A stretch of 8,972 nt of DNA from positions 1 to 8,972 of the forward strand of contig JAUWSZ010000059.1 of assembly GCA_030609865.1 (NCBI GenBank), given 5' to 3'. The notes beneath the pieces were generated by a model, which worked only from the letters and a program-made list of their open reading frames with translations, was not told where the DNA came from and searched no databases. A program made the position numbers and the translations under genes. This DNA is from a bacterium. Its GTDB lineage: Bacteria; Desulfobacterota; DSWW01. Shown piece by piece: positions 1 through 8,199 of this stretch. Within the stretch, counting starts at the first letter, position 1, and each line of letters begins with the position of its first letter.

Positions 1-66
1 GGGGGCCCGGACAGTACCGAACGGCAAGACCCTCCTGAAACATAGCGATATTTCCAAGTCACGCCG
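1..66. other. Left-edge non-coding stretch downstream of the nifA-like gene
   Basis: These 66 bases lie beyond the stop codon of the NifA-like gene and are cut by the window edge. I see no gene start, no convincing hairpin followed by a T-run, and no tRNA-like fold. Nothing more can be assigned. Confidence 0.4.
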
Positions 67-2130
<2,064 letters not shown>

Positions 2131-2131
<1 letters not shown>

Positions 2132-2158
2132 GGATCAGGGGTCGGGGGTCAGGGGTCA
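2131..2158 (+). repeat. Four tandem GGGGTCA-type heptamers after the PII gene
   Basis: Four head-to-tail 7-bp units read GGGATCA, GGGGTCG, GGGGTCA, GGGGTCA and begin at the last base of the PII stop codon. The same heptamer family occurs in reverse orientation at the 3' end of vapC (8634-8662). It may be a dispersed intergenic repeat of this genome. No terminator-like stem is evident here. Confidence 0.7.
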
Positions 2159-2180
2159 GCCCGCCCCACCTTACAGACTT

Positions 2181-2200
2181 CGTCCTCGTCCTCGTCCTCG
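2181..2200 (+). repeat. Hexamer microsatellite (CGTCCT)x3
   Basis: Three perfect tandem CGTCCT units plus CG lie in the 143-bp gap between the converging PII and glnE genes. On the minus strand the unit reads AGGACG. It could be a low-complexity expansion; no function is implied. Confidence 0.7.
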
Positions 2201-2274
2201 ATCCGTTACATCGCGCTTTCTTCACGCACATAAGTTGATCGAGAAAAGCACCGACACGGAATATTGGACCCGTA

Positions 2275-5200
2275 CTAGACGATCTCCAACAGGTAGGTCG
2301 TGTAGGCCTTTCGCACCCGTAGCATGCAGCCCTCCAGTTCTTCTGCAAGGCGGGTCTCGTCCCCTTCCCTTCCGAACAACCTCCTCGCCAGGGCCTTCCG
2401 CTCGGCAGGATCCTTGGGCAATGCATGCGTTTGGCGGTCCTCGAGGATCTGCAGGGAGTGCTCGACCCTGCGCAGAAAAAGATAGTCTTCTTCGAGCTGG
2501 GCCCTGACGGCTTCGGGCAGAAGGCGGGCCTCTGCGAGGGCACCCAGCGCCTCCAGGGTGTTGCCCGTGAGAAGCTCGGGTCGGTCCGGCCCATGGATGA
2601 GCTGGAGGCCCTGGGCGAGAAATTCCACGTCGCGGATCCCCCCTTCGCCATTCTTCACGTCCAGACCGCCGCCCAGCGATCGGGCCGCCTTCCTCACGGA
2701 TGCCTGTCGCATGGTCTCGATGGATCGGACGATCTTTTCCGTGTCGCGGCGCTCCAGCAGGATGCGCCTCATCTCTTCGAGGAACCGCTCTCCCAGCCCG
2801 AGATTCCCTGCAATGGGCCGTATTTTCAGGGCCGCCTGGATCTCCCAGAGCGAGGCTTCCCGACGATAGTAGTCCATCAACCCGGAAAAGGAGGGGACCA
2901 GGTCGCCCGCCTGCCCATGCGGCCGCAAGCGGAGATCGACGCGGTAGGCATATCCTGCCTCCGTATGCCTCGAGAGATCGAGGCTCACCCGCTCCATGAC
3001 GTTTGCGTAGAGCTGCTTGAACGCCTTCGGCTGCGAGCCTCCCTTCGCCGCCGCCCCTCCGGGAACATCAAAGACGCCCACCAGGTCGATGTCCGAGCTG
3101 TAGTTCAGCTCTCGCCCGCCCAGCTTTCCGAAGGCCAGGATGCAGAAGTGCTCTTCTGGGCGACCCGGCCCCCCGGGGATCTCTCCCGCTTCCCGGATAT
3201 CCTCCAGGACCTTCCGGAGGGCCATCCGGACCAGAGCCTCGGCAACCGTCGTGAGATCGAGCATGACCTCCTGCGTAGGCACGCCGAGCGCCATATCCCG
3301 CGCCCCGATCCGCAGCATCTCCCGCCTCCACAGGCGCCGCAGATTGTTCATCCATTTCTCGTGAGCCCCCGGGCGGGAGAAGAACACCCCCAGTTCCTCT
3401 TCGATGTCCGCTCGCTTCCGGATACCGTGCAGGTTCTCGGGCAGGATGACCCAATCGAGAAAACCCGGGTAACGCACGAGGGTGTCGGAAAGGAACTGGC
3501 TGCCCGCGAAGATGTTCAGCAGGATTTCGAGCCGCATGGGCTGCGACAGGAGCAGGTTGTAGTGAAATTCCGGGCTCGTCCTGACATGGACGTATCTCTC
3601 CCAGTTGTTGAGCGCCATGTCCGGATCCGGCGTCTGGGAAAGCACATCCGCGGCCAGGAGGGCGAGCTTCGCGAACGTGTGACGTCTGTAACCCTTGCCC
3701 GCCAAGCCGCGAAGGTTTGTGTAGGCACGTTGAGGATTCTCGAAGCCAACCCTTTCGAGGACCTCGCGAGAGAGCTCCTCAGGCACGCTGTCGGCAAGGA
3801 CCAGGTCTGCCAACGTGCCGGTGGCCGGCCCGGGCAAGGAGGTACGGCCGAAATACCGCTCGGCAAAGGCCCGTATGACCGCCGTATGTGTCTCATAGTC
3901 GAGCCGGAGTTGCTGGGCAGGCCCGAGAGGCCTGCTCTCCCGGTAGCCCATTCGCCTGGCCAGGTGCGCAAACTCCAGGGAGTCGGCAGGGGGCAGAAAA
4001 AGGTCCTGTGCAGATCCCCGCAGCATGCGCATGGCGTTGATCAGGTGGCGGAGAAACGCATAGGCATCCAGAAGCTGGCCCGTCTCGTCCGGAGCGAGGA
4101 CGCCCGCATCGGAGAGCGCCGCGAGTGCCAGATGGAGTTCCGGCGTCTTGAGCCGCGGATGGGCGTTCCCGTGCAGGACCTGGAGTATCTGCACGTTGTA
4201 TTCGAGGTCGACGAGGCCACCCGGGCTGAACTTGGCGTTCCGCTTCCCCTTCTCCGTTTTTTCATGAAACTGCTTTTCCCGGAGTTCCCGAAGCGCCTCG
4301 AGGTCGATCGACCGGGCCCCGTAAATCATCTCGTCCCGGATTCTCTCCAGACGGGCGCCGAGGGCCGGGCTCCCTCCGATGGCACGCATGCGTACCAGAG
4401 CAAGGCGTTCGTAGGAGTGGGCCGGACCGCCAGGCCCGTAGTACTCACAGAAGCTTTCCAGGCTGCACGCCAGGGGGCCCGCACTTCCGTGGGGACGCAG
4501 CCGCAGATCCACCTGGAAGATGCCCTCCCGTTTTGCCCGGATCGATTGCGCAGTCAATTTCACCAGCCGATTGAAGAATTCGGAATTCGCGATCGGTTCC
4601 TCCCCATCGGTCATTCCGTTGTCGCCGTAAACGAGGAGGAATTCGATGTCCGAGGCATAGCCCAGTGCTGCGCCTCCCAACTTCCCCAACCCAAAGATCG
4701 CGGCCTCGGCCTCCAAGGCGGCAGCCGTCCTGGGCCTTCCATACCGTGCCACGAGATGGTCGTGGCAAAACTCCGTCGCCGCTCTCACTACGGTCTCCGC
4801 AAGACGGGTCAGCCGGTTGGCAAGGCCTCGGAAATCCGTTCCAGGGTCCAGGATGTGATCCAGGTCGATCTGGAAGATCTCCTGGTCTTTGAAGGCGTTC
4901 AGCCGGTCCCGCCTGTCTTCCAGGTCCACGGCCCCCCGCAGGGTCTCCGTGAGCCTCTCGGCCAGGGTTTCTTCAGGCAGGCTGAACCGCTGCCCCTCGA
5001 CGATGGGCTGGAGCATCGGAAGAAGTGTCTCGTAGTGGAGGCGAATGAAATCCTCCCAGAGGAAGTCGCTCGTGCCCAGGAGCAGGGCCAGGTCTCTGAG
5101 CGCGTGCGGGTCGGCAAGGGTCTCCAACCACCGTTCAGGGTCCGGCAGGTCGAGTATGTCTTGAACGAGGCTCTTGAAGCGGAGCAGGGCCGAGTACCGA

Positions 5201-6087
5201 TCCGGGGCTTGACCCAGAAAATAGGTAAACTGTTTCGTTAGCAGGACGGAGAGCTTGATTCGACTGAGGGCCTCCGGATCCTCGATTCTCCTTCCGTTTG
5301 CATCCACCACATCGATCTCGTCGGAGATCTGTCCCTCACGGGTGCGGATTTGAACGTGCTCGATCGCAATGTCGTGGAGGGAGAAGGCCTGGGTCAGGGA
5401 ATAGAGAAAGGCGGGGGTGTCCTCGGAGACGATCTTGAGTCGCGTGTATTCTCCGCTCTCGTTGTCGACCTCGATCAGGACGGGAGACAGGGCGGGAGAC
5501 GGGTCGGGCTGAAAATGGTCCAGTTCCTTGACCACCATTTCGTTGACCTGGTGTCTTGCTTTCTCCGCCGAATGGCTGTCTCCTTTTTCGAGAAGTACGA
5601 AAACGGCGCGGATTCTTTTCTCGAACTCTGCCGCCCACTCTTTGAATCGGAACTCTCTCGTCCACGATCCGGAGAAGTGATTCACGATCCGCCGACGGCT
5701 CAGGGAATCTCTCTTCAGGCGGGATCGCGTTTGCCCCCTTTGATACCCCTGTTGCTCGGACTTCTGTTTTCTGCGACGGTAGGTGAACACATCGCCGGAG
5801 GAGATGTTGAAGCCCATCCCGGCCAAGATGCCGGTCATCAGAGAGAAGACCCCGAGATAGTCGAAACCAAGGACCGTGAAGTCCACCTGCTGATGCCCTG
5901 TCTCTTTCAGGTGCAGCTCAACAGGGTGTTCGGGGCTCAGACACGACAGGCCGTCCAGGTGTTCCCGGATTTCATTCCCTGAGAAGCGCTCGAAGTACCG
6001 CTCGTTCAGGCGGGACAGATGTTCCTCGGCCAATCTCGGATCGACATCCGGGCACATGGCCTTCAGGGTTTCGAGGCTCGGTTTCAT
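2275..6087 (-). CDS. glnE: Glutamine synthetase adenylyltransferase/deadenylase GlnE with N-terminal GlnD-like tandem ACT domains
   Basis: A 1270-residue cytosolic enzyme that would attach AMP to, and remove it from, a tyrosine of glutamine synthetase. E. coli GlnE is about 946 residues; the extra 300 or so are N-terminal. Residues 25-105 and 212-275 look like two ACT domains: YFERFSGNEIREHLDGL then FTVLGFDYLGVFSLMTGIL with GMGFNI, and later FLYSLTQAFSLHDIAIEHVQ with EIDVVDANGRRI. This is the layout of the GlnD C-terminus. The first nucleotidyltransferase half has GLGKLGG (466-472), SDIE (479-482), VDLRLRPHG (526-534) and PGGLVDLEY (622-630). The second has AFGKLGG (985-991), SDID (998-1001), YRVDLRLRPHG (1048-1058) and GEGGIRDVEF (1147-1156). 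From memory the first half resembles the E. coli C-terminal adenylylating half (ARYGRP, MTDGEE). The second resembles the N-terminal deadenylating half (ELNYSSDIDL, YLFLRR, QTHALP). The halves would thus be swapped. Start ATG 6087 has only a weak AGAG. GlnE is near certain; the swap is an inference. Confidence 0.94.
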   Translation of the reverse strand: MKPSLETLKAMCPDVDPRLAEEHLSRLNERYFERFSGNEIREHLDGLSCLSPEHPVELHLKETGHQQVDFTVLGFDYLGVFSLMTGILAGMGFNISSGDVFTYRRRKQKSEQQGYQRGQTRSRLKRDSLSRRRIVNHFSGSWTREFRFKEWAAEFEKRIRAVFVLLEKGDSHSAEKARHQVNEMVVKELDHFQPDPSPALSPVLIEVDNESGEYTRLKIVSEDTPAFLYSLTQAFSLHDIAIEHVQIRTREGQISDEIDVVDANGRRIEDPEALSRIKLSVLLTKQFTYFLGQAPDRYSALLRFKSLVQDILDLPDPERWLETLADPHALRDLALLLGTSDFLWEDFIRLHYETLLPMLQPIVEGQRFSLPEETLAERLTETLRGAVDLEDRRDRLNAFKDQEIFQIDLDHILDPGTDFRGLANRLTRLAETVVRAATEFCHDHLVARYGRPRTAAALEAEAAIFGLGKLGGAALGYASDIEFLLVYGDNGMTDGEEPIANSEFFNRLVKLTAQSIRAKREGIFQVDLRLRPHGSAGPLACSLESFCEYYGPGGPAHSYERLALVRMRAIGGSPALGARLERIRDEMIYGARSIDLEALRELREKQFHEKTEKGKRNAKFSPGGLVDLEYNVQILQVLHGNAHPRLKTPELHLALAALSDAGVLAPDETGQLLDAYAFLRHLINAMRMLRGSAQDLFLPPADSLEFAHLARRMGYRESRPLGPAQQLRLDYETHTAVIRAFAERYFGRTSLPGPATGTLADLVLADSVPEELSREVLERVGFENPQRAYTNLRGLAGKGYRRHTFAKLALLAADVLSQTPDPDMALNNWERYVHVRTSPEFHYNLLLSQPMRLEILLNIFAGSQFLSDTLVRYPGFLDWVILPENLHGIRKRADIEEELGVFFSRPGAHEKWMNNLRRLWRREMLRIGARDMALGVPTQEVMLDLTTVAEALVRMALRKVLEDIREAGEIPGGPGRPEEHFCILAFGKLGGRELNYSSDIDLVGVFDVPGGAAAKGGSQPKAFKQLYANVMERVSLDLSRHTEAGYAYRVDLRLRPHGQAGDLVPSFSGLMDYYRREASLWEIQAALKIRPIAGNLGLGERFLEEMRRILLERRDTEKIVRSIETMRQASVRKAARSLGGGLDVKNGEGGIRDVEFLAQGLQLIHGPDRPELLTGNTLEALGALAEARLLPEAVRAQLEEDYLFLRRVEHSLQILEDRQTHALPKDPAERKALARRLFGREGDETRLAEELEGCMLRVRKAYTTYLLEIV

Positions 6088-6260
6088 CTCTGGGCCGTCA
6101 GATGGTCGAATCGAGGCAATGCAATGGAAGACTCCCGATCTGCCAGATCATTCTATCTGCCCGGACGTTCTCCACGGAGCGAAGAAGGGATTAGCTGGTA
6201 TATGGGGACATCGTGCCATGATGGCGTCTAAGGGCCCGCGCAGCACATTGTTCGGCTTTC
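6088..6260. other. Intergenic region between brnA and glnE (both on minus strand)
   Basis: These 173 bases should hold the glnE promoter, but I find no convincing sigma-70 or sigma-54 element. A TGGCAC at about 6214-6219 on the minus strand has no -12 partner. There is an 11-bp palindrome GCCATGATGGC (6215-6225). AGGGCCCGCG at 6231-6240 repeats the core of the MITE terminal repeat found at 7.6-7.9 kb. No terminator is evident for brnTA. Confidence 0.4.
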
Positions 6261-6479
6261 TCAGGAAGCCCACTTTATTTTCAGTTTGCGCTGATGAACC
6301 GCGCAATCGCGAAGGTAAAGATTGATAAGGCTCTGGTAAGGAATACCCGTTTCCTCTGCCATAGACTTGAAATAGGCAACCGTGCCACGGTCCAACCGCA
6401 TCGTTACCGGTTGCTTCAGATACTTGGTGTAAGGGTTCTTACGCCCTTTCATCTTGGAAAAATCGTAATGGTCTCTCAT
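6261..6479 (-). CDS. brnA: BrnA-like antitoxin (type II toxin-antitoxin)
   Basis: This 72-residue protein is the expected partner of the BrnT toxin directly upstream. It would bind and neutralise the toxin and repress the operon. It opens with MRDHYDFSKMKGRKNPYTKY. It then has the ribbon-helix-helix-like segment QPVTMRLDRGTVAYFKSMAEETG and PYQSLINLYLRD, typical of BrnA/CopG-type DNA-binding antitoxins. ATG at 6479 is chosen because it overlaps the toxin stop as ATGA (6476-6479), the usual coupled arrangement of brnT-brnA, and because GGAGG lies 8 bases upstream within the toxin gene. An upstream in-frame TTG at 6494 is less likely. The order toxin then antitoxin is the brnTA order and the reverse of most type II pairs. 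Confidence 0.87.
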   Translation of the reverse strand: MRDHYDFSKMKGRKNPYTKYLKQPVTMRLDRGTVAYFKSMAEETGIPYQSLINLYLRDCAVHQRKLKIKWAS

Positions 6480-6769
6480 CTTCTTCGCCTCCAATACTCC
6501 TTTTCCTCATCTCTGTCCGCCTTCCTGGCCGAAAGAAATCGCACGACCGTCTCGCTTTCTCGGAAACAGTGACACACGACGAGAGTCCGCAGCTTGAAAC
6601 TCATCCCCAGCAGGATGAAGCGGTCTTCATCCTCCGAATGGTCAGGATCGAAGAATTGGATGGCATGCTCATCGTAAAATACCGTGCGCGCCTCTTCGAA
6701 GGAAACGCCATGTTTCCTTATGTTGACTTTTTCCTTTCCAGCGTCCCACTGGAACCGCAGCTCACCCAT
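6476..6769 (-). CDS. brnT: BrnT-family toxin (RelE-fold ribonuclease)
   Basis: A 97-residue protein of the BrnT family, known as RelE-like RNases that inhibit translation. It shows the family hallmarks in order: FQWDAGKEKVNIRKHGVSFEEA near the N-terminus (split here by family motifs F-x-W-D and N-x-x-K-H-G-V-S-F-E-E-A), then DPDHSEDEDRFILLG, a VVCHCFRE strand, and the C-terminal VRFLSARKADRDEEKEY. All are intact, so it looks functional. ATG at 6769 has no ribosome site, but a sigma-70 promoter lies so close that the message would be leaderless or nearly so. It is co-transcribed with the overlapping brnA. Base composition is more AT-rich than glnE, consistent with horizontal gain. Confidence 0.9.
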   Translation of the reverse strand: MGELRFQWDAGKEKVNIRKHGVSFEEARTVFYDEHAIQFFDPDHSEDEDRFILLGMSFKLRTLVVCHCFRESETVVRFLSARKADRDEEKEYWRRRR

Positions 6770-6786
6770 AAGTACATTGTACGTAT
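6768..6786. promoter_or_regulatory. Palindromic operator candidate of brnTA
   Basis: The core GTACATTGTAC (6772-6782) is a perfect odd-centred palindrome. Flanking ATA and TAT extend symmetry over 19 bases with one mismatched pair. It covers the -10 box and touches the brnT start codon, which is where an autorepressing antitoxin such as BrnA would bind. The symmetry is seen directly; the binding protein is inferred. Confidence 0.6.
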
Positions 6787-6803
6787 CGGAGTGTGTAGGT
6801 CAA
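6776..6803 (-). promoter_or_regulatory. Sigma-70-type promoter of brnTA
   Basis: On the minus strand TTGACC (6803-6798) is followed after 16 bases by TACAAT (6781-6776). The -10 ends 6 bases before the brnT ATG, so transcription should start at or next to the start codon, giving a leaderless message. This fits the lack of a ribosome site. Confidence 0.65.
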
Positions 6804-6891
6804 GACAATTCTTGAATCCTAACGTGTACAGCAGAAGCCAATTCGTCTCAGGAAGAGGTCCAGTAAGTATGGAGTCGCCGATCACAACGGT

Positions 6892-7437
6892 GTGATCGTG
6901 GACGACCCCTTACAGGGCTCGATCAACGGTGCATTGGCCTTTGACAACGTCGCGGGAGGCGGGGACCTTTTTTCACTGGCCGGTCTGACCCTTGACAACC
7001 CGTCAGGACAGTACATTTTGGCATTCGACTACTTGGGCGACCCAACCCTAGGTGGGCTGGCCGATGATCTGGGAGGGTTTATCGGGTACAGCACGAACGA
7101 TTACGTGGGCACAAACTACTGGCTGGCGGGCACCAGAGAAGACTACGCAACATCCGCATCAGCTTTCCAGCACCTGATCGATGACGGAAGCTGGCAACAC
7201 TACATCATCCCGTTCACCGCGCCCGCGGCCACCACTTTGATGATCGAGGACTTCGCCGGGTCCGGCCCCCCGTCCGGATGGGCGATCCCGCGAGACGCCC
7301 TCTTTGACAATGTCCTGCTGACCGACGCATCCGGCCCCTCCCCCGTTCCCGAGCCCAGTACGCTCCTGCTCATGCTGTGTGGCATGATCGGTTTTTGCGC
7401 AGCATGCAAGGCTCGGCCCAGAGCGGAAGAAGGTTAG
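6892..7437 (+). pseudogene. 3' remnant of a PEP-CTERM exported/surface protein gene
   Basis: The translated 181 residues end in a PEP-CTERM sorting signal: PVPEPST (151-157), a hydrophobic stretch LLLMLCGMIGFCAAC, then a basic tail KARPR. Such proteins are exported and processed by an exosortase at the outer envelope, often alongside exopolysaccharide. The body looks like a secreted beta-rich domain (LAFDYLGDP, DGSWQHYIIPFTAPA, FDNVLL). No signal peptide exists. The only start is a GTG at 6892 without a spaced ribosome site. Protein-like sequence seems to continue upstream in frame (KYGVADHNG) to a TAA at 6820-6822, right beside the brnTA promoter. The 5' part has therefore probably been lost, with the break near 6.82-6.86 kb. 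No exosortase gene is in the window. PEP-CTERM identity is firm; pseudogene status is inferred. Confidence 0.75.
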
Positions 7438-7635
7438 CCCTTCCTCGCTTGTTTCGCTATTTCGGAGTCAGGTTTTCACTTTACACTTTATGGATGCGGC
7501 GAATGCGCTGATGCGGTCATAGTCCGGATTGAGTGGACAGCTTCGTCCGGATTTGGCGGGCAACTTGGGCCGGATTGCGCAATGAGCGACGTTCATAGAA
7601 AACGAACAACTCTACTGTTTTCCCAACAACCGGAT
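7438..7635. other. Intergenic spacer left of the MITE
   Basis: This spacer follows the PEP-CTERM remnant stop. It contains the 23-bp repeat array (7523-7591) and two ATGCGG copies (7494-7499, 7511-7516), but no gene I can support. It looks like decayed insertion debris. Confidence 0.4.
7523..7591 (+). repeat. Three tandem copies of a degenerate 23-bp repeat
   Basis: The heptamer CCGGATT recurs at 7524, 7547 and 7570, exactly 23 bases apart. Units 1 and 2 match at 17 of 23 positions, including TCCGGATT, the GG and the CTT region; unit 3 keeps mainly the CCGGATT core. Evenly spaced short repeats like these are found at the ends of IS21-type elements (transposase binding sites) and in other protein-binding arrays. 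No transposase is present, so this could be a mobile-element end remnant (speculative). Confidence 0.55.
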
Positions 7636-7856
7636 CTTAGGGCCCGCGAAATAATTATTTCACAGTGGGGGAGGCGAATTGTCTCATTTTGCGGGAGGGG
7701 TTTCGCGCTCAGATTTGGGTCAGATTTGGTCGTGACGATTGAGCAAGGCCGCAGGAATAGTACGACTATTCTGAGGACCTTGCGATTGAGGAGCGGCCAA
7801 AGATGGCCCGAAGATGAGATGCGAAAATGTGAAATTATTTTTTCGCGGGCCCTAAG
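7636..7856. mobile_element. MITE-like non-coding element with 29-bp terminal inverted repeats
   Basis: The left end (7636-7664) and the reverse complement of the right end (7828-7856) agree at 27 of 29 bases. Both begin CTTAGGGCCCGCGAAA and end ATTTCACA; the two differences are T/A swaps in the AT-rich middle. The interior is also partly self-complementary. GAATAGT-ACG-ACTATTC (7755-7771) is a perfect hairpin tip, and GCAAGG and TTTGG blocks recur at equal distances on both arms, so transcripts could fold into a long hairpin. The left arm is about 34 bases longer and holds a duplicated CAGATTTGG. No credible gene lies inside. The outermost TA next to GGGCCC on each side could be a TA target duplication, as for Tc1/IS630-type MITEs; no longer duplication is visible. 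The transposase source is unknown. Confidence 0.75.
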
Positions 7857-7860
7857 GGCC

Positions 7861-7889
7861 TTGACATGACTCAAGAAAGAGGCTACTAT
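7861..7889 (+). promoter_or_regulatory. Sigma-70 promoter of the vapB-vapC operon
   Basis: A perfect TTGACA (7861-7866) is followed after exactly 17 bases by TACTAT (7884-7889). It sits 5 bases outside the right end of the MITE and about 30 bases before the antitoxin start. Two TATCTA copies (7887-7892 and 7901-7906) overlap and follow the -10 and may be antitoxin-binding half-sites. GAGGG at 7912-7916 serves as a ribosome site. Confidence 0.8.
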
Positions 7890-7920
7890 CTAACAAAAAG
7901 TATCTACAAGTGAGGGCAAC

Positions 7921-8199
7921 ATGATTTCAGCCGGCATTAAAGAATTGAAAAACAATTTGAGCAGGTATCTTTGCCAAGTCAAAAAGGGAGAGGACATCCT
8001 GGTCACCGAAAGAGGAAAGGCTATCGCCCGTATCATCAGAGATGACCCCGGGGATATCTCCCTGCGCGAAGCCCTTAGCCCTTTCGTTGTGAAAGGATTG
8101 GTAAAGCTGCCGAGTCAGAAAATCAACAGAGAAATTTCACCCCCAGTCAAACTTCGCGGCAAGCCGGTTTCCGAGATGGTGATCGAGGATCGACGATGA
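7921..8199 (+). CDS. Phd/YefM-type antitoxin (VapB role)
   Basis: A 92-residue antitoxin. The N-terminal part (1-40) is the Phd/YefM DNA-binding fold. It has MISAGIKELKNNLSRYLCQV, then KKGEDILVTERGKAIARI, the classic 'prevent-host-death' pattern of helix plus beta-hairpin. The C-terminal half (about 55-92) is less conserved and would wrap the toxin. The start is fixed by GAGGG four bases upstream and a consensus promoter. Its TGA overlaps the toxin ATG as ATGA (8196-8199), implying coupled translation. The pairing of a Phd-type antitoxin with a PIN-domain toxin is common. It would autorepress the operon with the toxin (family knowledge). Confidence 0.9.
   Translation: MISAGIKELKNNLSRYLCQVKKGEDILVTERGKAIARIIRDDPGDISLREALSPFVVKGLVKLPSQKINREISPPVKLRGKPVSEMVIEDRR

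Noticed and set aside
2425..5241. A 938-codon open frame on the + strand, antisense to glnE
   Set aside because: It is the complement of a GC-rich gene with strong codon bias. Its translation has no recognisable domain, while the opposite strand gives full GlnE motifs throughout.
6480..6494. TTG start at 6494 for BrnA
   Set aside because: The ATG at 6479 has GGAGG at good spacing and the ATGA overlap typical of brnTA.
7478..7492. ACTTTACACTTTATG resembles the lac promoter -35 region (possible vector sequence)
   Set aside because: Only about 14 bases match. The -10 region and all flanks differ from lac, so this is coincidence rather than contamination or a supported promoter.
7582..7869. Open frames on both strands across the inverted-repeat element
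   Set aside because: They arise from the palindromic structure of the element, have no ribosome sites, and resemble each other because the arms are complementary.
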